This document shows positions 43,707 to 54,710 of a DNA stretch of 64,000 nucleotides, piece by piece. The first letter of the stretch is position 1; each line of letters begins with the position of its first letter. Both the position numbers and the translations under genes were made by a program. This DNA comes from Adineta steineri. Its lineage: Eukaryota; Rotifera; Eurotatoria; Adinetida; Adinetidae. The notes under the pieces were generated by a model. The model did not search any database and had not been told where the DNA came from. It saw only the letters and a list, made by a program, of their open reading frames with translations. The stretch is from the NCBI GenBank assembly GCA_905250115.1, contig CAJNOI010000149.1, forward strand, positions 1 through 64,000, read 5' to 3'.

Positions 43707-45007
43707 CTCAAACGTAAAAAGTTCAAGCAAATTCGAAGAATGATTTCACCAGTAAGTAAGATTTTGATAAGGAGAGCAAACGTTTCCAATCCGTCATCGT
43801 TGTAGGTTGTTAGCCACCAGGAGTGTGCTTTTATTGCACAACACGTGGTTGATGATCAAGATTGGAAGATAAAAAATAAATGAAAAAACACGTCTTTATA
43901 TAGGCAACGATGTTATTGCACAAGTATATGCTAACATAGAGTATTCGAGAAGAAGAGAATGGAAAAAAAACATCACTAAAAAAGATTATATGATGGTGTA
44001 AGTTAATATTTTTCTTTATCGTTACGAAACAATGTGATAGGTGAGAGTATTGACTTAGTAACATAGGAGCAGTTTGTTAACTAAGCAAAAAGATTTCAAT
44101 TGAAAAAAAAACAATTGTGAAATGAAAGTAGATTCCAGAATGTTTTAAACTGATTTTATTGTTTATTATCACAGATGTATTTTAAATAGTCCAGCAAAAA
44201 TTCAACGATAATTTTTTTTGCTTTGATCAAACAATCTGTCAATCATACGTTCCTGTTAAAATTGTTCTAACCAAGTTTTTATATTTATCCATGAAAGATA
44301 TCTTATGATCAATAGACTCTGAAATAAACAAAAGAATCTTGAGGATGTGGGTGTGTGGATATAGCACAAATAAAAATCCACACGCTCCATTTTCAATCGC
44401 TAATGAACATTTCTGATATCATGATATACGGATTTGTGAAACTTCGTAATTACGTTCATTTCAAATGACTGAATAATCACTTTTACTTTGATCATGCTGA
44501 CCTGTAGAAATAATGTATTTGCTAAATGATTTTTCTCTATTTATATTTCTTTATAGTCGTAGGTCATAGAAAAAAAGAACACATTTATATAATTATAACA
44601 GTATCAATAATGAAGTATTTTATTCGCAAACGATTAAATCAATGTTTCTCTTTCCCTTCTAGTAAAATTTTCGATCAGCACAGTAAATGTGAGAAGAAAT
44701 CAATATATTTTTTCTTTTCTAAATGTGCAACTATCGAAAGGTAATTGTTTGCTCTCTTTCACTCCTAGATAACTGGCGACAACGATTCATTCTCTTTTCT
44801 TTTAAATAGAACAAAAACTCATTATTATTGAGACATTCTGAATTTACTTACACAGATGCGACATGTGAATATTTGATAATTACTACATTATTTTTTCCGT
44901 TCTCTAATGATTATTTATACACCTCTGTTGTAAATTTTTCGTCGTCTACTGTAGTCATATATGTATATGCACATAAGATTGTTTTTTTCTTTTTTAACAT
45001 ATTGATC
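43707..45007. other. Intergenic
   Basis: Telomere-like hairpin at 44331-44392 with left border AATCTTGAGGATGTGGGTG. No gene seen. Confidence 0.5.
44331..44392. repeat. Telomere-like hairpin, CTTGAGG-bordered subfamily
   Basis: AATCTTGAGGATGTGGGTGT, then GGATATAGCACAAATA and CCACACGC. The same GGATAT-GCACAAATA-CCACACGC order recurs at 52953-53000, so these two are copies of one element. Confidence 0.75.
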
Positions 45008-45979
45008 ATGGGCAATCGAATAGTTACGAAATTTGGCAAATCTAAATCGCTGACTGATGAAGGTTTGTCTATCTATTGAATTCTTTTGCTGATTGATTAT
45101 GTTTCTAGAAATCACTGAAATACAAAAGATTTCGAAACTTAGTGCAGAGGGTACGTAGGAAAAAGAATTCATTTTATGTTTATATAGAATTGTTTGTTCT
45201 GATATAGAAATCAATGAAAGACACAAAGTAATGAGAAATTTTGTTTGAGATAAATCATAATCATCTATTCTTATTCGAATTTACATTAGCAATTTCTGGG
45301 ATTACATCCATCAGGTAAAATGACCAAAGAAGAATTCATCCATATGTTTAACTTGTTAAATTTCAATTTCGATGTAAATGATCAAGTGGCTTGCGAGTAT
45401 GTTTACATATTCATTCAATCATTTCGAATGATTTCACTTTTTTTTTCAACATATTCAGAAAAACATTCGCCACATTTGATAAAAATAGAAGTGGAACAAT
45501 TGAATTCGATGAATTTCTTGTGGCAATGCTCTTCCTACGGCCAAATACTGTCGAGTCAAACGTCGATCTTCTTTTTCAATGGTTATTTTGATTCAATATC
45601 GTAATTTACTGATGATTAAACTACTTCTTTTTTTTTATTGATTAGGTTTGATATTTCTGGCGATGGATATTTAGATCATAAGGAACTAGCTGGAATATTT
45701 GAATCTTGCGTAAGTTAATCTTAATATTTCCTTCAAGTAGAGTATAATTGATTATTTTAGGTAGCTTTGGGCCTTGTAAAAAATGCGGATCCCGATTATG
45801 CGGAAAAAACCGCTTCCGAAGTATTTGTCACTTTGGGTCTCAGTGATGTCGAAAAAATAAACAAGGAACAACTTATCAGAGGGTACATAGAAACATTTGT
45901 TCCTTCTCTATTTGATTTTATTTGTTTCAGATGTAGAGAAAATCCTACTTTGCTCGAAAAGCTCCAGTTTGAAAAATGA
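45008..45979 (+). CDS. EF-hand calcium sensor (NCS/recoverin-like)
   Basis: About seven tiny exons assemble to a ~180-residue protein starting MGNRIVTKFGKSKSLTDE (exon 1, 45008-45062). Two canonical EF-hand loops are visible: DKNRSGTIEFDE (about 45479-45514) and DISGDGYLDHKE (about 45653-45688). A degenerate N-terminal hand contains the family-typical LGLHPSGKMTKEEF, and a weak fourth loop is LSDVEKINKEQL. Length and layout fit neuronal-calcium-sensor-like proteins, which bind Ca2+ and switch membrane partners. The N-terminal MGN could be myristoylated, but position 6 is Val, which is not ideal. Exon junctions preserve phase, for example CE-KTFATFD and QW-FDISGDG. It ends ENPTLLEKLQFEK. Confidence 0.8.
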
Positions 45980-48092
45980 ACAATACTGTCAACGAATACT
46001 TATTTTCATAAATTAACAACTATCTCATTATTTCTCTTCTTTTTTTCTTCACGTGAACTTGCACGTTTGAATTAAAGACACAATAAATTGAATTTTCAGC
46101 AATTTTTTTCCGAATTAGATTTTTGATAGAAATCGAAGAAATGCAACAATGTGTTCCATTTTTTAAAGTGATTGATGATTTCTCGTGTGTTACAGAGAAA
46201 CTAGTCTAAAGCTACAAGAGTTGATTAACTAATTGAATTTCAGTCAACAGATACTATAGACAAATTTTCATGCTTATTGAAAATGAATATTTTTAGAACT
46301 AATGTGACACATCAGTTGTCTCAGAAACTTGATCACACCAACTTTTTATCTACTCCAGTATCGACATTTATATTAAAACTAAACAAAATACTGACACGCT
46401 CGGAGACGAATAAACTTATATGTCGATAAATATATCCAAACGCTTTTCTATTTCAAAGGATGTATCCGTGGAAAAAATGCAGATAAGGAACACTAAGATA
46501 AAAAATTCTTCAGATGCATTTAGATATTTTTGCCATGAAATTAATGGAATCATGCTTTTAACTGAAAATTCAGCAAGCGCAGCTCAAATCAATTGATTAG
46601 ATATGTCTAATTCGCTGAAATTTCTAGCGGGGTAACCAAAAAATGATGGGATGTGTGTGCTTGTGACGTCAGAGAAGATAAACTCACACCGACGCCTCCT
46701 CCCTCTTGTGATAAGATGATATATACTTCCCTTTGTTTCTTATCTCTTCGGTGTTACTAATTCTCACAAAAATATTTTTAATAGTCAACATTAGTTGGTA
46801 AAATGATAAAATTTTATCTTTAAGATTGGCGATGTGTATATTGGTAGAACAGGTATGATACACACACACCCTCAATGTAAATACTAAGATGATTTTATTA
46901 TCAAAAATTATCCATCATTTATTTTTCTTTTCAGAAAATATAAGGAGAAGATTCTTTTTCAAAGATTCATATATAATTCTCTTAGAAAAATAGAACATTA
47001 TTTTAAGTTTATGATAGATTAGTTAAACATAAAATAGAATCAAATTTATTCAAAGAGTATACCGTATATTTTCTTCTATTATCTTGAACAAATTAATTAA
47101 CTGAATATCTTTCCAAATACACTTATTTGTATAGAAGTTGTGCATGTTCTCTTATTGGTCTGTGATCACTGTGTTCAATCGTAATTTTTAATATGAGTTA
47201 TTTCTCTTTCTATTTTCTTACTTCCTATTATGTTGTAATCATTGATTTCTTTTTTTTCTCATGCATTCGGAAGAAGGTTTTTTCCAACTATATGTTTGCT
47301 CTCTTAAAAATAGAAGCACTTAAAGCATAAAAACCCATTTTGAAAAATAATAAAAACAATTTTCTTGGAAAGATAGGAAAAAAGAAAGTTGGTAATTCTG
47401 TCTAATGGAATTGGTGGATGGGAGTGTGCAAATAAAACCCACACTCACACCCGCAGTATTTACATCCACATCCTTGAGCCATAGTAAACAAAGTTTTTGT
47501 TGGAGAAAAGTAAAAGAAAGAAACGCTAATAAATCTTTCTGCTGGCATTAGTCATAAGTACCTTATTTAAAAGGTATAGCATATTATTCGAAAACAAACA
47601 TTTCTTAAGTTTCATCTTGGAATTCGGTTATTTCAAACTCGGCTATTTGAATAAAATAAATTTGATTAGATTTCAAATCAAATACTGCTGTTATGTTCAT
47701 CGCATCACAATCGACAACAATTTTTTCATTTGATTCGGTAAGATCTCAAATTAATTGAGCAGTAGTCCTAATATTTTGGGAATAATCCTATGTGAATATG
47801 AGAATAAAGTATTTTTATCGATATATTGTTATACTAGACATGAAGGGTGGATGTGAATGTAGGTGAGGATGATAGAGAAGAAGAGACATCCACACCCACT
47901 CCACCCTCAAGACGGTCATCTTTTTCTCCAATCTTACTTTTTTTGTTCTCTTTCCCTGATATCCCTTTCATTGCTCTTATATGAAGCTAACAACACCCAC
48001 ACCCAAAGTCAATATTTGAATATATCAAGTAGTCCAGTTATGCATGATTGATTATACATAAATTATTAGTACAATGATATCGATGATGATAG
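45980..48092. other. Long intergenic region with hairpins
   Basis: No gene recognised. Telomere-like hairpins at 46645-46695, 47411-47476 and 47845-47918; the last ends CCACCCTCAAGACGG. Confidence 0.5.
47845..47918. repeat. Telomere-like inverted repeat with CTCAAGACGG border
   Basis: AAGGGTGGATGTGAATGTAG on the left; CATCCACACCCACTCCACCC on the right. Confidence 0.7.
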
Positions 48093-48107
48093 CTATATTA
48101 TATATAA

Positions 48108-48466
48108 GCCGCCATGGCTGAGTGGATACGTTGTCCGTCACGTATTCACAAGGTACTGTGTTCAAACCTCGGTATCATCGGTTATGCAATGACCCTGAAC
48201 AAGTCACTAATGGTTGTTTGTCTCGGATTATCCATCCGACGTCATGTTGATTACATTACGACGTACAATACAGCTCTCATGGCTAGTATGTAGTTAGTTA
48301 ATGAACTTAGATAGTTTGAGTAATTGAGCGTGAAGAACTCTGCGGCAGGCCGGTCTTCTGTTCAGAGCTGCAGCTAGTAAGAGTTGTAGGAAAGACATCG
48401 GGCTTCTGAAACTGTCTTTGGACAGCACCTTACACCAAAAGATAGCCGAAAGGCAAGGAACTTCTT
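48108..48466 (+). mobile_element. tRNA-derived SINE with 15-bp target-site duplication
   Basis: The head GCCGCCATGGCTGAGTGG contains a pol III A box (TGGCTGAGTGG, 48115-48125), and GTTCAAACC at 48160-48168 fits a B box; together they resemble a Leu/Ser-type tRNA. An unrelated body of ~280 bp follows, including the SINE-like CCTGAACAAGTCAC, and it ends in a CTTCTT tail. CTATATTATATATAA occurs directly before (48093-48107) and directly after (48467-48481), a perfect 15-bp target-site duplication. The body is richer in GC than its flanks. No coding capacity, so mobilisation would need a LINE partner. Confidence 0.85.
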
Positions 48467-48481
48467 CTATATTATATATAA

Positions 48482-49481
48482 TTTTGTTTATGTTTCCAAA
48501 TAACATATTTTGAAATAAATCTTTCTGCCATTTCCAAAAAAACAATTCTCTGAAAAATTTTGCCTCTACAAAAATCGAAAATCTCATTATTTTATGAGTT
48601 TATTTGAACAAAGAAGCAGAGTTCAACAATCTTGAGGGTATCGATGAATTTGAATTTAAGTATGGATACTGTGTTCACCTAGGTTTCACACCCACACCTA
48701 TCCTTAAATACCTATGCCCACACACTCAGATAGATGTGAATAAAAATACCTATGTATTTATTTCTATTTAGGAGAATTTAAAACTCCCCTATAGGTGAAA
48801 TTAAAATTTTAATTTACCCTAGGAGAGATTAAAATTTTTTTTCCTACAATACATACGTGTTATTTTTCCCTCTATACTTGGTTCTTTCCTTTTTCTTGTG
48901 TATAATATAGTATCTTTTCGTTCTATGAAATATCCAATATGTTACTCTCTCATTCTATATATATATATATATATATGTGATGGTTCTTGATGTGCTTATA
49001 TTCATTAATCCACCTTCACTACTTTTATCTTGTTATTTTCTCCTGTTTTGCTTAGTTGAAATAAACTATTCTTTCATCTTGAATTTTTCTCTTTGTTCTT
49101 ACATCAAGACGTGATAATCTTATATTTAAAACGTAAGTACAAAAGTAAATATTTATGTTCAGTTGATACAATATTCAGACCAAACACTACTGACATCTAT
49201 CATCCTTATACGAAAGAGATGATAACATTTCTACTTTTTCTTTCATAAAATGATGCAAGAATGAAAATTACCCATAATAGTTTTTTAGTGGGTATTTTCA
49301 ACAGGAAAATAGCAAGTATAGAATTAATCACCAAGTAATTGCAAAGGCATGATGCAATTATTTTTAAGCACTATATAAACACCTACAATATAGAGCGATA
49401 GTTATTTTTTGATAATAAGTTTTTTCAGCAGTACTGAATATTGTCAATTTAAAAGACTGATTATATTTTCTAGTAATATCA
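48482..49481. other. Intergenic
   Basis: Telomere-like hairpin at 48630-48725 (border AATCTTGAGGGTATCG) and a (TA)n run at 48957-48976. No gene seen. The promoter of the IAP gene should lie near its right end. Confidence 0.5.
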
Positions 49482-51321
49482 ATGGCATTACCAAAAGAAA
49501 ATACACATACTTTGAAATCCCTTGAAAACAAAGAAAGAATATCTTTCTCAAGCAACGAAGTACTGCATCGTATTTCTAATATGTGTCAGGAACTGAAAAA
49601 TCGAAATGTTCATTCCACTGCTAGTATGATTGCAGCTGGTTGGACTTATGTAAATGCTAATAATACTGCTTATTGTCGACTATGTGGCCTGAAAGTGTCT
49701 GAATGGACTAAAGAAATGGACCCATTTGTAGTTCATGCAGAACAGAGTCCTTCTTGTTTATTCATTCACTCTAAGAATACAAATGAGTTATCATCTTCTC
49801 CTATATCAACTACAGATAATGAAGAAAAACCAATAAAACGTCGAAAGATTGATTCAGACAAAGAAAATTTCTTAGCTGAAATTGAAACTTTGAAGAAAAT
49901 TCGTCGTCGTACATTTTCGCATTGGCACTATGGGCAGGGTATCACAGCAGCACAAATGATTTCAGCTGGTTTTTTTAGTTGTAATGTTGGGGATCGAGTT
50001 ATTTGTTTATATTGTAATTTAATCTGTCAACAATGGACATCGGGCATTGATGACCCTGAAGAAGTTCATTGTACTCTGGCACCACAATGTCCTTATGTTC
50101 GATCTATGTTAAAACTTCGTCAAACAAATTCAATATCAATTGTAAATGAAAATTATACGAACAATTCTACTGGTCAATTACAAACATCAAATAATTTGAG
50201 ATGCAATGAAATTGTTCATACATCAGCATATCATACGAACTACGCAGAAATACCAAAACGTCTGGAATCATTTACTTCTTGGCCTGAAGAATCACTACCA
50301 TCTGTTGATGATTTTGTACGAGCTGGATTTTTTTATACAGGAACAAAAACAATTGTAACTTGTTTCTATTGTAATGGATCATTACAGAACTGGGGTGCAA
50401 AAGATAATCCAACAGTAGAACATGCTCGATGGTTTCCAGGTTGTGCTTATGCAAAACAATTGTGTGGTGATGATCTCTATGAAAAAATTCAAGAATCAAA
50501 ACGAAGATTTCAAAGTTTGTTTTAATTTTTATGTAAATCAATAATAAATTTTCTCTTTTCTAGAACGTAATGAAGAAAATCAATCGAAAAGAAAATACAA
50601 TGATTCCTCAACAAATCATTCTCGAGTATTAGTACCAGATGAGAATACTTTATCACGATTGGTTGCTGCTCGTCTTGATTTGCCAATATCTCAACGTTTG
50701 CTCAGTCAAAATTTTAAATTAACAGTTATTAAACGCTGTTGGGAAGATCAATTACGACTGAAACGTAAGAATTATTGATATGATTAATTCTAATAAATTC
50801 ATGTTTTTTTCGTTTAGAGGACGATTTTGTTTCAGATACTGATCTTTTAATTGCCTGTATTATTCTACAAAAACAAATTATTCATATTAATGGAAATAAA
50901 GAAAATATTATTATTCCAAGTATGAGAATGAAATTAATTCGTGAGAAAGAACAAAATCGTAAGTTAAACACTATCATATTGATTAAAATTTATTTTTTTA
51001 ATTTCAGCAACTGTAACTGATGAACAATCGAATTTATCATCATCTATGGTTTCTACCGAAGAATTACCCGCAGAAAGCCAGTTCAATACCAAGGATATGA
51101 TAACGTCAAGTAACGAAATCAAGAAAATAGAAGAGAAAGTGAATTCTGAAAATAGTTCATCATCAATATCCAATGCATGTGTTCTCTGTTTGACGGAAGA
51201 AAAACGACTTGCATGTATTCCATGTGGACACTTAGCTACTTGCGTTTCATGTGGTCATTCACTTCGAATATGCCCAATCTGTCGAAGAGAGATCAATGCT
51301 TTCGTTCGTATTTATATTTAA
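49482..51321 (+). CDS. Inhibitor-of-apoptosis protein, three BIR domains and RING
   Basis: Four exons (introns 50515-50563, 50765-50817, 50959-51007). BIR1 covers residues ~30-96 (zinc ligands C65, C68, H85, C92), BIR2 ~141-206 (C175, C178, H196, C203) and BIR3 ~260-325 (C294, C297, H314, C321); all CCHC sets are intact. A region LDLPISQRLLSQNF with following helices could be UBA-like. The C-terminal RING reads CVLCLTEEKRLACIPCGHLA...CPICRREINAFVRIYI, ending like XIAP/cIAP RINGs. Known relatives block caspases through BIRs and ubiquitinate partners with the RING. BIR3 keeps the NPTVEHARWFPGC groove that binds IAP-binding motifs. Intact, cytosolic. Confidence 0.92.
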
Positions 51322-51827
51322 TTTGTAAATGACTAAATATATTGTAATAAATCAGAATTCTTTATAAAATGTAAAAAAATATTCGTAAATCAACGATTTA
51401 ACCAAGATAGATTTTATTGTACAATATGTATTCTGTTTTTTTCCCTAAATAAAAATGGTTCATCTTCTCGATAAAATCGAGTAAATGATGTTTCGTACTA
51501 CTTCTTCATTGTGCACTCCGTGTATGCAATGTACTTCTTTTTTTTTTCTTTATTCTTTACAAAAAGAACAAACAAAAAGTGCTCATGTGCTTCAAATGGA
51601 AGAAAAAAATAGTCACAATTTAACACAGAAAGATATAAAAATTTTTGAAAAAATCCGATTTCTATGGGCGTCAGCTTATTAAAAGAAATTAAAAGGCGCA
51701 AATCTTCATAATGACGTCAGCAATAGCGTATTTGTCCCCACTCCTTGCTACCCCACTGAATAAAAACATATATATGTAATGAAAAATAATAATACAATGC
51801 ACCTGTATCAAAGAAAATAATCACAAC
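51322..51827. other. Spacer between the IAP and the small unknown gene
   Basis: T-rich. A short frame (51485-51682) is not supported by motifs. Confidence 0.45.
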
Positions 51828-52499
51828 ATGGAGCAAATATTTGAATATTTATTTCCAGATCATATCACAAATACAACAGCACAAAGTCATATTATTCGTT
51901 TTGAAAAACAATTATGCAAGTAAGAGTGTTTTATTGCTAAACATAATCAAGATAATATGTACAATCTATTTTGTTTGCTTATTAGAATAAAATCAAATAA
52001 ACATATTGCAGAATATTTCATTCCTACACCCTGCAATCGAATTTTGAACAATCTACACGTTTTGGCAGAAGATTTTTCAAATAGTAATCAAATAGCGGAC
52101 AAATTATTACAAAAGATAATAAAATCAGAAATGAAATTTCAAGTGCTGTATGATAGGGGAATTATTTTCTTCTGTGCAAATGGCGTACAATTACGAAACG
52201 AATTACTTGCCGAATTTAATGAAATTTGCGAAATTATTGTCGAACTGAATAATTTGGATTCCATGTTCTTTCGACTCCTACCTAAATATAAACTCAGAAA
52301 TAAACTGGAACATTGACGAAACTTAATTCTCAGAATTATTGCGAATCATCTAACACAAGAAAGTCATGATCGAATCGATTCTATTTTTAATTTTATTTCA
52401 ACTAATGAATTTTTGACATATATGTTTGATTCTAACTCAGCACTTAATCATGATATCATCGAAGAAATTACCACTGATCTGCATTTATTTATTGCGTGA
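51828..52499 (+). pseudogene. Unknown helical protein with one in-frame TGA
   Basis: Exon 1 (MEQIFEYLFPDHITNTTAQS..., start 51828) joins by a ~63-bp intron to exon 2 in phase (LCK-IKSNKHIAEYF). The frame runs to TGA at 52314-52316 and then stays open in the same phase for 61 codons (RNLILRIIANHLTQESHDRI...) to a stop at 52497-52499. The TGA is one C-to-T step from CGA. The sequence is rich in Leu, Ile, Asn and Glu and looks all-helical. No family recognised. It could be a recent pseudogene or a protein ending early. Confidence 0.5.
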
Positions 52500-54710
52500 T
52501 GTTGTAATCAGAGAATAATTTTTTTTCTTTTGTATCTAATTTTTAAACTCGATATATCACGCGCATTCTTTTTTTGGTCAAAGATTTTGAATATTTGTAT
52601 ATTTTTGTATGAAATATAAACAAGATTAATAATTTTAAATATTTTTTTTTTCAAAACTAAATAAATCACATTCGAACGAATATTCGAAAATTGATTGAAT
52701 CTTTTTCTTACTTCTTGGCCATATAAACTCCAAAATTGATTTATAGTTTGTTCAATATCTTTTTCTGATTTATTATTTTCTAAGAGTACTCACATGACGA
52801 AAATAAAACTGTTTTATTTTTATTTTAAATCGATACTCGTTCACAGTACGCATTGAATCATCAATAAGAATGTATGACACACCTTTGTAATGTGGTAACC
52901 TACACAATAAGAAATGTTAATTCATTTGAAGGCGTCGTTACTGTATGTGTACGTATCTTGAGGGTGCGGATATGGCACAAATACCACCCACACGCTTTCA
53001 AATAAGATTCATTGAAACTAAATTAAATTTTTAAATGAGTTTTAATGATTTTTATAATTTAAAAACAAGATATAAAAATAAAAATAATTAAAACACTAGT
53101 TTTATATTATGTTTAACCGAAGAAATCCGATTAAAAGCAATTAGACTTTTTATTTTCTATAAAATAAAAGAACAAAATCTCTGAATTATTTTTAATAAAA
53201 AACTAAAATTAAAAATGAAATGAAAATATTTAATAGAAATATTCTAAAGAATAAAATCCTGTTGAAAAAAATTTTGTGAGTTTGTCGAATGATTTAAACA
53301 AAAGAGAGTTCATAAAATTTCATTATCAGAAAAAGTTCTTGACAAAAAACAAATTTTTATCTGATCAGATAAAAGACAAAGAACAATTTTCTAATTAAAA
53401 AATATTTTTTCAATTGGTTCTAAACCTTTTAGTTGGCAGTATTGTAAAAATAAATAAAGAATTATTTTAACTACTAAAATTAATATTTAAGTTTTTCAAT
53501 TAATTTGAAATTTCAACAATTGAGAAATAATCTGAAAGAATAAATTCATATGTTAAGTTTTCTCTATAATATACGAAATGATATTTAATTATAAAATCTT
53601 TTATAATTTTTCGTGTCTAAGTGGTTTTCTATTATAAGAAAAGGAAGCGAATAATACAACTAAATAAACCTATATACACCCACACACGTATCTACACCTA
53701 CACCCACCCCCAACCACACCCTTTTGAGAATTTGTGTTTTGTAACTTTAGTGAATATGTAGCAATCGCAAAACTTGTCTCAGCAATGAGACAGTGTCCGT
53801 GTGATTGTTCTTTTAATTATATCTGCGCCCACCTTCAAGATGGCTACCATTTTAGGTGTTCACTTGTTTTAATCGATTTTTTTCTCTTTCTTTTGTTCTG
53901 CATTGCAGAAGATGTCATAAGGAATGCTGTTTGGAAGTCGAATCTACCACCGAGCGATATATATGTTTGTTTAGTTCTGTTTCTCTCTCTATAGAAAGAG
54001 GGAAATATGGCGTTTGTTTTTGTTATAAGAACAGAACAAAAAAGTGAAGAAAGAAAGAAATAACTCTTCATGAGTCCATTAGTTACTATTTTCTTTTTTT
54101 TCTACTTCATCATGAATACCTTCACATGTTTTATTCCATTTTGTTTACGTTGTTGTGTAATGTTTTCACTTGCACTTCTTTCAAAATTATATCATTTTTA
54201 TAACACGAGAAAAGTCATTGTTTTTCCAAATCAGCCCGACAATGTTCAGTTTCTACTACACATATTCTATCTGACTTCATTGTCAATGGATTTCTTTTTA
54301 CTCTCTCTCTCTCTCTCTGCAATTAATTATAAAAAAAAATTTTTTTTCTACTTTCTCTTTTTTTCTCGTTCTTATTTAACATGACGTTGCGTTGCCAACC
54401 TCAATATAACAAAACAATACAAATAAATGTTTAAAAAAAGAAGAATGGAGAGAATTTGTATCTGATTTTGCAACATGTGACGAAAGAAAAGAATAATGTA
54501 TTTTGCAATATCGAGTAAAAAGTGAGAATGAAGCTATTCGAATAGCTACTACCATGTACGAACTTTCTATTCTTTTAATTTATGTGTTCGAGACTGAAAT
54601 GGACATTAAATGAGTAGTCGTCTACTTTCATTTTAGATTACATTGCTCTTCTCGATTAGTACTACTGTCGCAACAACAAAATTTGTACATCATCTTCACA
54701 AACATTTACC
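52500..54710. other. Long AT-rich intergenic region
   Basis: Telomere-like hairpin at 52953-53000 (ATCTTGAGGGTGCGGATATG), a C-only telomere-like run at 53676-53726 and a (CT)n run at 54301-54318. No gene recognised. A border-like CCACCTTCAAGATGGC stands alone at 53829. Confidence 0.5.
52953..53000. repeat. Telomere-like hairpin, CTTGAGG-bordered subfamily
   Basis: TATCTTGAGGGTGCGGATAT, GGCACAAATACC, CACCCACACGC. Closely matches the copy at 44331-44392. Confidence 0.75.

Noticed and set aside
48108..48180. Functional tRNA gene
   Set aside because: A and B boxes are present, but the arms do not close into a proper cloverleaf and the target-site duplication encloses a longer SINE.
262..53726. 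CRISPR-like array
   Set aside because: The repeats are dispersed, palindromic and of variable length, with no regular spacers, in an intron-bearing eukaryotic genome.
53734..54384. Several short frames in T-rich DNA
   Set aside because: They are dominated by Phe, Ser and Leu from poly-T and CT tracts, overlap on both strands, and carry no motif.
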